The notes under the pieces are model-generated. The model worked only from the letters and a program-made list of their open reading frames with translations, was not told where the DNA came from and ran no database searches. From positions 1 through 7,072 of the forward strand of contig JALTMZ010000052.1 of the NCBI GenBank assembly GCA_027001105.1: a stretch of 7,072 nucleotides of DNA, in the 5' to 3' direction. This stretch comes from Thermococcus sp. (lineage in GTDB: Archaea > Methanobacteriota_B > Thermococci > Thermococcales > Thermococcaceae). This document shows, one piece after another, positions 1 through 5,297 of the stretch (within the stretch, counting starts at the first letter, position 1; every line of letters starts with the position of its first letter). The translations under genes and the position numbers were made by a program.

Positions 1-8
1 GTGCCGAA

Positions 9-1112
9 ATGAAGAAGCTGAGCTTGGCAGAAGCGAGTGCAATCTTAATCGGAACTCAAATCGGAGCGGGAGTTTTGGGTTTGCCTTATGCTCTAAAGGA
101 TACTGGGCTTTTGGGAATTATCATTGTTATTGCAACGGGACTGCTAACATTGCTCACAGCGCTGTTTGTTCTCGATTTAGCCGCTCACAGCGACGGAACT
201 CTCTCTAAGATTGCTGAGGCTTATTTGGGAAAAATTGGCGGATATCTTATGTTTTTTAGCATCTCTGTGCTAAGCTATGGAGCTTTGATCGCTTACATAG
301 CTGGAAGTGGAGACATTCTATCCTCCCTTTTTGGAGTTAATGAAAAAATTGGAGCCCTGATATTCTGGTTTGTAATGAGCCTAATAGTCTTTCTTGGTTT
401 AAAAGCATCTGGAGAAGCCGAGCTTCTGCTGAACTTCCTTTTGCTGGGTGCTCTGACTCTTGCAGTAGCACTTGTTATTCCCAAAGCAAATCTCTCAAAC
501 CTAACAAAGATTGATTACTCAGCCATAACAAAGGGTATTGGTGTTGCTGTATTTGCCTATGTGAGCCATATGGTTGTTCCGGAGATTCTAAAAGGTTTGG
601 AAAACGTTAAAAAGGCCACAAAAGCCGTCCTTATTGGGTATCTTGTCCCTATGGTGTTCTACGCTTTCTTTGTGCTGGCATTTGTTGGTGCTTTTGGATC
701 AAAGACTCCAGAATTGGCAACTTCAGCCCTTGAGCAGCTCTACGGTAGATTGGGCAACGTTTTGGGCTTAATTCTTCCATTGGCAGCAATAAGCACAAGC
801 TACATTGGAATTGGATTGGCACAGATGGACAACATGAAAGAGATATTTAGCATTAAAAGGTCTCATGCATGGCTTTTAACCGTGATTCCACCACTGCTTG
901 TGTACTTTGCTGGGCTGAACAGCTTCGTCAACGCTCTTTGGGTGGCTGGAACCTTCGGCGGCTTGCTTTATGCGGGCATTCTGCCAACAGTAATGTATGT
1001 AAAAGCAAAAAAGATTCACAGAAAGCTGCATCTTTCAATTCCCCATAGTTTTGCTTACCTTTCAGGTTTGGTGTTCTTTTTGGTATTCATTTACTCGATT
1101 TTGTCTGCTTAA
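9..1112 (+). CDS. Amino acid permease of the AAAP/HAAAP (SdaC/TyrP-like) superfamily
   Basis: This is a polytopic inner-membrane protein of 367 residues with about 11 hydrophobic segments (roughly 8-29, 33-58, 76-98, 114-131, 137-158, 173-190, 206-230, 248-272, 287-302, 307-330 and 347-365). The first helix carries GTQIGAGVLGLPYAL (residues 15-29), the unwound glycine-rich segment typical of APC-fold amino acid transporters of the AAAP/HAAAP group (COG0814, which includes tyrosine, tryptophan and serine permeases). It probably imports an amino acid, perhaps aromatic, using an ion gradient; the substrate cannot be read from the sequence. The ATG at 9 is the first start visible. Only 8 bases lie upstream; the GTG at 1-3 could be the end of a GGTG ribosome binding site cut by the window edge, and the reading frame is open to the edge, so a longer N-terminus cannot be excluded. 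It is convergent with gap. The family is well supported, the specificity is not. Confidence 0.88.
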   Translation: MKKLSLAEASAILIGTQIGAGVLGLPYALKDTGLLGIIIVIATGLLTLLTALFVLDLAAHSDGTLSKIAEAYLGKIGGYLMFFSISVLSYGALIAYIAGSGDILSSLFGVNEKIGALIFWFVMSLIVFLGLKASGEAELLLNFLLLGALTLAVALVIPKANLSNLTKIDYSAITKGIGVAVFAYVSHMVVPEILKGLENVKKATKAVLIGYLVPMVFYAFFVLAFVGAFGSKTPELATSALEQLYGRLGNVLGLILPLAAISTSYIGIGLAQMDNMKEIFSIKRSHAWLLTVIPPLLVYFAGLNSFVNALWVAGTFGGLLYAGILPTVMYVKAKKIHRKLHLSIPHSFAYLSGLVFFLVFIYSILSA

Positions 1113-1130
1113 TCCTAATCTTTTTGCTTG
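1113..1130 (+). terminator. Possible oligo-T terminator after the permease
   Basis: A run of five T preceded by C lies at 1120-1125, just after the permease stop codon, in the 69-bp gap between two convergent genes. Archaeal RNA polymerase terminates on T-rich tracts without needing a hairpin. The run is short, so the call is tentative. No comparable T run serves the gap transcript arriving from the other side. Confidence 0.35.
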
Positions 1131-1181
1131 CTTAATGATTCTAAGGAAGTTTTGACTAAACTTTGCTGTGCAAAATTTGCT

Positions 1182-2186
1182 TCACTTCAAAATTCCCAAG
1201 CTCTTGTTGGTCTTCTTTATGCTCTTCCACTTGTCTGCAAGCTCAAACATTGCTCTAATTGCATCAATGTTCTCTGGCACAACGTCGCTCTCCTGATGAA
1301 CTGCCTGAATGTAGAACAGCCTGTTGCCTTTAACGTTTATGCTCTCCTTCCAGACAGCTATTTCGTAGAGGTTGTTCCATTCTCTGTGTAAATCTCTTGC
1401 AAACTCTATCAGCTGGGCAGTACTATCAAACCCTTTCTCTTTTTCAAAGAGCAGAACCCTTGTAGTGTTCTCAAAGATATCAATTACATCCTCCCTGGTG
1501 ATTGGCTTCTTCAGTTCAACCATTACTGAGTGGACGTGCATTATTGTAGTTGGCACAACAAAGGCTGTCGTTTCAATGTTTATTGGAATAACTGTTTGAA
1601 CATCGGGACCATGATGAGATGGGACTTCAACGGTCGGCTTTATTGCATTGATTGGACCTCTTTTAATGTCATTTGGATCAGCGGCTCTCCTAATCATCAC
1701 AGCGTAAACGTAGTCAATGTACTCTTGAATTGCACTTAGTGTCCTTGTTAATCCGGTTGTGTTGCATGAAACAACCCTAACGTAGCTCTTTCCAAGGGCT
1801 TTCTCATAGTTTGCCTGAGCAACGAAGGAAACCTCTGCAACATCAGCCTTCTCTCCGCCTTGAAACACTGCTTTAACTCCGTACTTTTCATAAATCGGCT
1901 TATTCTTCGCCCCCATTCCCCCTGGAGTTGCATCAACGATAACGTCAACCTTCTGAAGCAAATCTTCTAAAGTTCCGGCAACCTCAAAGCCAGCTTTTTC
2001 AAACCTTGGCAAGAATTCCTCTGATGCTGCATATACTGGAATGCCGAGCTCCTTTGCCCTGTAAGCTTCAAAGTCCGGTTTTGTCTTTGTTACACCTATA
2101 AGTGCCATATCATCTTGCTTTGTGATAGCGTAAGCTACTCTTTTCCCTATTGTCCCATAACCATTAATTCCCACCTTAACTTTCAC
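1182..2186 (-). CDS. gap: Phosphorylating glyceraldehyde-3-phosphate dehydrogenase, archaeal type
   Basis: Interconverts glyceraldehyde 3-phosphate and 1,3-bisphosphoglycerate with NAD(P). In Thermococcales it works mainly in gluconeogenesis, because glycolysis uses the ferredoxin-dependent GAPOR. The protein has 334 residues, the usual archaeal length. Seen directly: the Rossmann motif [11 protein letters not shown] at residues 6-16, the catalytic Cys141 in SCNTTG (140-145), and His219 in HVHS, the expected general base. The longest ORF begins at a GTG (2195) that lies inside the ribosome binding site. The better start is the GTG at 2186: GGAGGTGA (2199-2192) sits 5 bases upstream and the product begins [11 protein letters not shown] as in relatives. 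The gene has its own promoter, with a TATA box at 2229-2220 and a Tgr-type palindrome directly upstream. It is divergent from the COG1058 gene and convergent with the permease. The sequence is intact. Confidence 0.97.
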   Translation of the reverse strand: MKVKVGINGYGTIGKRVAYAITKQDDMALIGVTKTKPDFEAYRAKELGIPVYAASEEFLPRFEKAGFEVAGTLEDLLQKVDVIVDATPGGMGAKNKPIYEKYGVKAVFQGGEKADVAEVSFVAQANYEKALGKSYVRVVSCNTTGLTRTLSAIQEYIDYVYAVMIRRAADPNDIKRGPINAIKPTVEVPSHHGPDVQTVIPINIETTAFVVPTTIMHVHSVMVELKKPITREDVIDIFENTTRVLLFEKEKGFDSTAQLIEFARDLHREWNNLYEIAVWKESINVKGNRLFYIQAVHQESDVVPENIDAIRAMFELADKWKSIKKTNKSLGILK

Positions 2187-2219
2187 AGAAATCACCTCCG
2201 AAGATTATATTAACAAGTT

Positions 2220-2229
2220 GATACTTAAA
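2220..2229 (-). promoter_or_regulatory. TATA box of gap
   Basis: On the minus strand TTTAAGTATC lies about 36-43 bases upstream of the GTG start. With the usual archaeal spacing of 25-27 bases from the box centre, transcription would begin near 2198-2200, giving a leader of about 13 bases that contains little more than the GGAGGTGA ribosome binding site. Such short leaders are usual in Thermococcales. The second AT-rich stretch at about 2215-2203 is too close to the start to serve. Confidence 0.6.
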
Positions 2230-2235
2230 CGTTGC

Positions 2236-2252
2236 TTTCACTGGAGGTGTTA
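2236..2252 (-). promoter_or_regulatory. Thermococcales glycolytic motif (Tgr/TrmBL1-type operator) upstream of gap
   Basis: On the minus strand the sequence TAACAC-CTCCA-GTGAAA matches the known motif TATCAC-N5-GTGATA at 10 of 12 defined positions with exactly the 5-base spacer. It ends six bases upstream of the gap TATA box. Established knowledge: the TrmB-family regulator Tgr (TrmBL1 in Pyrococcus) represses glycolytic genes when the motif lies downstream of the TATA box and activates gluconeogenic genes when it lies upstream of it. The upstream position here predicts activation of gap during growth on peptides or pyruvate. The match was made by eye and no binding is shown. Confidence 0.65.
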
Positions 2253-2310
2253 TTCATAGATGGAAAACTCCAAAAAGACCGAGTGCTAAAGAGTTCTATG
2301 GGTGGTGCAA

Positions 2311-3069
2311 GTGTTCGCTGAAATCCTTACGATTGGTGATGAGCTCTTAACTGGGCACACCGTTGACAGCAACTCCGCCTACATTGCTCAGAGGTTAACA
2401 GAGAAGGGCTACTGGGTGAGGAGAAAAACGACTGTAGGAGATGATGTCGAGGAGATAAAAGCTGTAATAAGGGAGATACTCTCAAGAAAGCCCTCCGTAC
2501 TGATTATCTCCGGAGGATTGGGACCGACACATGATGATGTTACAATGCTTGCCGTGGCAGAGGCTTTAGGCAGAAAGCTCATTTTGAGGGAGGACTGTCT
2601 GAAGAGAATTGAGGAATTTTACCGTGAGCTTTATGAGAAAGGTCTCATAGATGACCCGAAGCTAAATGAAGCACGTAAAAAGATGGCTTACCTTCCTGAA
2701 GGCGCTGAGCCTTTGAAAAATACAGAAGGTGCTGCTCCGGGAGCTTACATCGAGTACAAAGGTGTTAAGATCTTTGTTCTGCCCGGGATGCCGAGAGAAA
2801 TGAGAGCTATGCTTGAGAACGAAGTTCTTCCAAAGCTTGGTAGAAGGAAGTTCATTCAGAGAAAGCTGCTGGCAGAAATTACAGATGAATCAAAGCTTGC
2901 TCCAATTTTGAATGAGACACTTGAGAAGTTCCCTGTAAGGATTCACTCCTCACCGAAAGGCTTTGGAAAATATATTGGTATAATTCTCTTTGGTGAAGAT
3001 GAAGGGATCATAGAAAAGGCTAAAAAGTTCATGGAGGAGAAAGGGATAAGGTTTGAGGAAGGCTGGTGA
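2311..3069 (+). CDS. COG1058 (CinA N-domain / MoaB-Mog fold) protein, stand-alone archaeal form
   Basis: The protein has 252 residues and is one MoCF/MoaB-like domain plus a short C-terminal alpha/beta tail. Motifs seen: GDEL (9-12), TVDSN (17-21), TVGDD (41-45), SGGLGPTHDD (67-76) and PGMPREM (158-164). These match the N-terminal domain of bacterial CinA. The C-terminal NMN deamidase (PncC) domain of CinA is absent, as is normal in archaea. COG1058 domains have been reported to hydrolyse ADP-ribose and related pyrophosphates, so a nucleotide pyrophosphatase role is the best guess; annotation as a molybdopterin-binding protein rests only on the fold. The ORF also allows GTG at 2302 or 2305, but GTG at 2311 gives the family-typical start MFAEILTIGDE and follows GGTGGTG (2301-2307). 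The stop codon is 4 bases before the eIF2B-like gene, so the two are surely co-transcribed. No convincing TATA box was found at the right distance; GATACTTAAA (2220-2229), shared with gap on the other strand, is one candidate. Confidence 0.9.
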   Translation: MFAEILTIGDELLTGHTVDSNSAYIAQRLTEKGYWVRRKTTVGDDVEEIKAVIREILSRKPSVLIISGGLGPTHDDVTMLAVAEALGRKLILREDCLKRIEEFYRELYEKGLIDDPKLNEARKKMAYLPEGAEPLKNTEGAAPGAYIEYKGVKIFVLPGMPREMRAMLENEVLPKLGRRKFIQRKLLAEITDESKLAPILNETLEKFPVRIHSSPKGFGKYIGIILFGEDEGIIEKAKKFMEEKGIRFEEGW

Positions 3070-3073
3070 TTTC

Positions 3074-3901
3074 ATGCTTCCCCAAGAAGTCCAGGCAATC
3101 ATAGAGGAAATGAAAGCTGAGCGAATTCGAGGGGCAAGCTACTTAGCCAAAAGAGGTGCTGAAGCTTACCTAAAGCTTGCCGAGCTTTTGACCGGAGAAG
3201 AGCTTTTTGAGGCTTTGAAAGAGATGCGCAATGAAATTATTAGTGTAAATCCCACAATGGCTTCTCTCTACAACTTAGCTCGTTTTATTCCTTTGACAAA
3301 CAATCCAGAGTTCGTTAAAGCAAAAGCCGAGGAGTTCATAAAGCTTAGTGAAGAAGCAAAAAGGGAGATCGGCAATATAGGAAGCGAGCTGATTGATGAA
3401 AACGAAGTAATAATCACGCACTCCTTTTCTTCAACAGTTTTTGAGATTTTAAAGGCAGCAAAGATGAAGGGTAAGCGCTTTAGGGTAATTCTCACGGAGA
3501 GTGCTCCGGATTATGAGGGGTTAGCTTTAGCTAAAGAGCTTGAGAAACTTGAGGTTCCCTTTGAGGTTATCACCGATGCCCAGCTTGGGCTCTTTGCAAA
3601 GAAAGCGACTTTAGCGTTAGTTGGGGCAGATAATATAACCCGAGATGGCTGTGTGATAAACAAAGCCGGCACGTATCTTTTGGCATTGGCTTGTCATGAT
3701 AGCGGCGTTCCTTTTTACGTTGCGGCTGAGAGCTTCAAGGTTCATCCGGAGCTTAAGGCTGAGGAAGTTGAGATCGTGGAAAGAAAATTCAAGAGAAACC
3801 ACTTTCTGATAAGGAACTATCTCTTTGATATAACTCCCTGGAAGTATGTGAGAGGGATTATTACAGAGCTTGGGATTTTGGTGCCGCCAAAAGAGGTTTA
3901 G
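3074..3901 (+). CDS. eIF2B-alpha-like / ribose-1,5-bisphosphate isomerase-like protein (aIF2B family)
   Basis: The protein has 275 residues and belongs to the family of eIF2B regulatory subunits, MtnA and archaeal ribose-1,5-bisphosphate isomerase; it resembles the 276-residue aIF2B-related protein of Pyrococcus horikoshii. Residues 1-100 form the helical N-domain (NPTMASLYNLAR near 59-70). The Rossmann-like part holds THSFS (115-119), TESAPDYEG (141-149), TDAQ (167-170), VGADNIT (183-189), NKAGT (196-200) and TPWKY (254-258). Asp186 of the catalytic GAD motif is kept, but the THC cysteine of the isomerases is Ser117, as in eIF2B subunits. A sugar- or nucleotide-phosphate ligand is likely. 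Whether it is an enzyme or a translation-related factor is open. The ATG at 3074 was chosen over TTG 3053: GGTGAT (3065-3070) precedes it and overlaps the upstream stop codon. It is the second gene of an operon with the COG1058 gene. Its stop codon overlaps that of the DUF5615 gene on the other strand. Confidence 0.92.
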   Translation: MLPQEVQAIIEEMKAERIRGASYLAKRGAEAYLKLAELLTGEELFEALKEMRNEIISVNPTMASLYNLARFIPLTNNPEFVKAKAEEFIKLSEEAKREIGNIGSELIDENEVIITHSFSSTVFEILKAAKMKGKRFRVILTESAPDYEGLALAKELEKLEVPFEVITDAQLGLFAKKATLALVGADNITRDGCVINKAGTYLLALACHDSGVPFYVAAESFKVHPELKAEEVEIVERKFKRNHFLIRNYLFDITPWKYVRGIITELGILVPPKEV

Positions 3902-4251
3902 GACCAGACTTCAATAACTTTGAATCCCTCTTTTGTTGCAATAATCAGTTTCCCTTTAAATTCTTCTTTGAGATTTTCAAGGACAAATTCTAAGCTTTCA
4001 ATCATATCTTTGGGGACTGGAGGATGTGTTTTGAGAAGAATGATCCCGGGGAATTCGTGTGGGGGATACATTAGAGTGTTGGCAAAATCAGAATCACGAG
4101 TCAGAAGGATTGAATTTGTATTCTTGGCTATTTTTGCAACTTCTGAATCTTTGGCTCCTTTAGGGACGTAAACTGCATGATAACCCTTGGATTCTAGGAA
4201 TTTCTTGACTGAGAGTAGGACATTCTCATCAAGTAGAAACCTTAACGACAT
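3898..4251 (-). CDS. DUF5615 PIN-like toxin-type nuclease domain protein
   Basis: A single-domain protein of 117 residues, of the PIN-like DUF5615 family (COG4634). It shows the expected N-terminal strand ending in acidic residues, FLLDEN (5-10, with Asp8 and Glu9), then KDSEVAKIA (34-42, with Asp35 and Glu37) and LLTRDSDFA (49-57, with Asp53 and Asp55). These acids are the likely metal-binding nuclease site. Members are usually paired with DUF433 proteins and are thought to be toxins of VapBC-like systems; the RNA target is unknown. The longest ORF starts at 4287, but the ATG at 4251 has GGGGAG (4263-4258) six bases upstream and gives the conserved start MSLRFLLDEN. The gene overlaps the end of the DUF433 gene by 23 bases, so translation is probably coupled. 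Its TAA shares bases with the TAG of the convergent eIF2B-like gene. Confidence 0.88.
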   Translation of the reverse strand: MSLRFLLDENVLLSVKKFLESKGYHAVYVPKGAKDSEVAKIAKNTNSILLTRDSDFANTLMYPPHEFPGIILLKTHPPVPKDMIESLEFVLENLKEEFKGKLIIATKEGFKVIEVWS

Positions 4252-4453
4252 TATATTCTCCCCGTATGAGCCTTGCTGCATACTCAATAGCCTCTCGTAT
4301 CATTTCTTCGCTTAGCTGCGGATACTCTTTAAGTATTTCTTCAATGCTCATACCAGCAGCTAGCATCTCAAGTACATCACTAACCAGTATTCTTGTTCCT
4401 TTAAAAACAGGTTTTCCATGACAGATTTCGGGATCAACAACTATCCACTTCAT
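4229..4453 (-). CDS. DUF433 antitoxin-type protein (VapB-like partner)
   Basis: A small protein of 74 residues of the DUF433 family (COG2442). Seen directly: DPEICHGKPVFKGTRI (7-22), the family signature, followed by VSDVLEMLAAGMSIEEILKE and the helical segment PQLSEEMIREAIEYAA, which together form the winged-helix-like DNA-binding fold known for this family. It probably binds and neutralises the DUF5615 product and represses its own promoter. The ATG at 4453 has no recognisable ribosome binding site. The TATA-like box 4485-4477 is centred about 28 bases upstream, which suggests a leaderless transcript. The toxin gene begins before this gene ends (overlap 4229-4251). The pair is an accessory module inserted among housekeeping genes. 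Confidence 0.88.
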   Translation of the reverse strand: MKWIVVDPEICHGKPVFKGTRILVSDVLEMLAAGMSIEEILKEYPQLSEEMIREAIEYAARLIRGEYNVVKVST

Positions 4454-4476
4454 GCTTTAGTTTTAGTCTGAAAAGT

Positions 4477-4485
4477 GTTATAAGT
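4477..4485 (-). promoter_or_regulatory. TATA box of the DUF433-DUF5615 pair
   Basis: On the minus strand ACTTATAAC is preceded by AT-rich sequence with a purine-rich AACCAA that could act as BRE. The box centre is about 28 bases from the DUF433 ATG, so transcription should begin at or within a few bases of the start codon. That agrees with the lack of a ribosome binding site in this gap. Confidence 0.5.
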
Positions 4486-4540
4486 ATATTGGTTTAGAAA
4501 TTAGCAAACTAAAGATTGAATTAGAATCCAAAACGGCAAC

Positions 4541-5221
4541 TCATCTCAAAGCCTTTTCAATCAGCGCTCTAACGTGGATTTCAGCGGTATCGAGAACTTC
4601 AGCACTAACGTCTTCTGGTTTTATAACCAATGGAAGCTCCGTGCATCCTAAGATGGCACCTTCGATTTCTCTTTTCTCTACATACCTTTCAATCAGCTCA
4701 ATGAGCCATGACTTGCTGTTTAAGTTTTCAAACATAAGCTCTTCAAATATAATTCTGTTTATTTCCTCAATCTCATTTTCATTTGGCACTATGACTTCGA
4801 AACCCCTCTCTTTGAGCTTTTCTTTATAGAACGGCATTGTCATTGTAGTTTTAGTTCCTAAAAGAAGAAGCTTTCTCAGCCTTCTTCTTTTAGCTTCCTC
4901 AGCAACTGCATCTATTATGCTGACCATTTCAACATTTACAGCTCTTTGAACATCAGAAAACACCATGTGAGGAGTGTTTGCTGCAATCCCAATCACCTTG
5001 GCTCCAGCCCGTTCTAAGGCTTTTGCCGCGTTTATTAGGATTCTTTTTCTCCCTTCCCAGCCATTGGGATTGTCCTTGAACTCCTTGAAGTTGATGCTGT
5101 AAATGATCAGCTCCGGATAAAAATATGGCTCAAACTTTTCTCTTGAAATTTCAATGAACTTTTTATAGTAGTAGAGGGTTGATTCTGGACTCATTCCACC
5201 GATTATTCCTATCCTTTTCAT
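4541..5221 (-). CDS. Aspartate/glutamate racemase-family protein with a single active-site cysteine
   Basis: A cytosolic protein of 226 residues of the Asp/Glu/hydantoin racemase superfamily, close in length to the 228-residue aspartate racemase of Pyrococcus horikoshii. Motifs: GIIGGMSPEST (5-15) at the substrate-binding N-terminus, AANTPH (80-85) and GCTELPLV (192-199). Cofactor-independent racemases of this family use two cysteines, one in a CNT motif and one in GCTE. Here the second is present (Cys193) but the first position is Ala81. The substrate, and whether it racemises in both directions, are therefore uncertain. The longest ORF begins at 5314, inside the coaBC gene. The ATG at 5221 has GGAGGTGG (5233-5226) four bases upstream and matches the family N-terminus. 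It follows coaBC by 76 bp in the same direction, but an oligo-T terminator lies between, so it probably has its own weak promoter (CATAAAC near 5257 on the minus strand is a candidate). Confidence 0.88.
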   Translation of the reverse strand: MKRIGIIGGMSPESTLYYYKKFIEISREKFEPYFYPELIIYSINFKEFKDNPNGWEGRKRILINAAKALERAGAKVIGIAANTPHMVFSDVQRAVNVEMVSIIDAVAEEAKRRRLRKLLLLGTKTTMTMPFYKEKLKERGFEVIVPNENEIEEINRIIFEELMFENLNSKSWLIELIERYVEKREIEGAILGCTELPLVIKPEDVSAEVLDTAEIHVRALIEKALR

Positions 5222-5286
5222 ACTTCCACCTCCAAGAAAAATTAGAAAAGTGAGTTTATGAGGCTTTTTAATGAAGACATCTTCAC

Positions 5287-5297
5287 AAAAACAAAAA
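5287..5297 (-). terminator. Oligo-T terminator directly after coaBC
   Basis: Immediately after the coaBC stop codon, the minus strand reads TTTTTGTTTTT, a typical archaeal intrinsic terminator made of two T runs broken by one G. It suggests that most coaBC transcripts end here and that the racemase gene downstream is transcribed separately. Confidence 0.65.

Noticed and set aside
1170..1180. GCAAA-A-TTTGC palindrome between the permease and gap
   Set aside because: A single five-base-arm repeat without a T tract on the gap strand; not enough to call a terminator or an operator.
1128..1739. Several plus-strand ORFs of 69-87 codons
   Set aside because: They are antisense to the well-supported gap gene, show no family resemblance and lack ribosome binding sites.
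2260..2289. A 9-codon ORF (MENSKKTEC) upstream of the COG1058 gene, preceded by GGAGGTG
   Set aside because: The spacing of 10 bases is long, the peptide is tiny, and the GGAGGTG is explained as part of the glycolytic-motif palindrome of the gap promoter. An overlapping 24-codon GTG ORF from 2247 was rejected for the same reason.
5273..5284. Inverted repeat GAAGA-CA-TCTTC between coaBC and the racemase gene
   Set aside because: Five-base arms are expected by chance in AT-rich sequence, and the adjacent T tract already explains termination.
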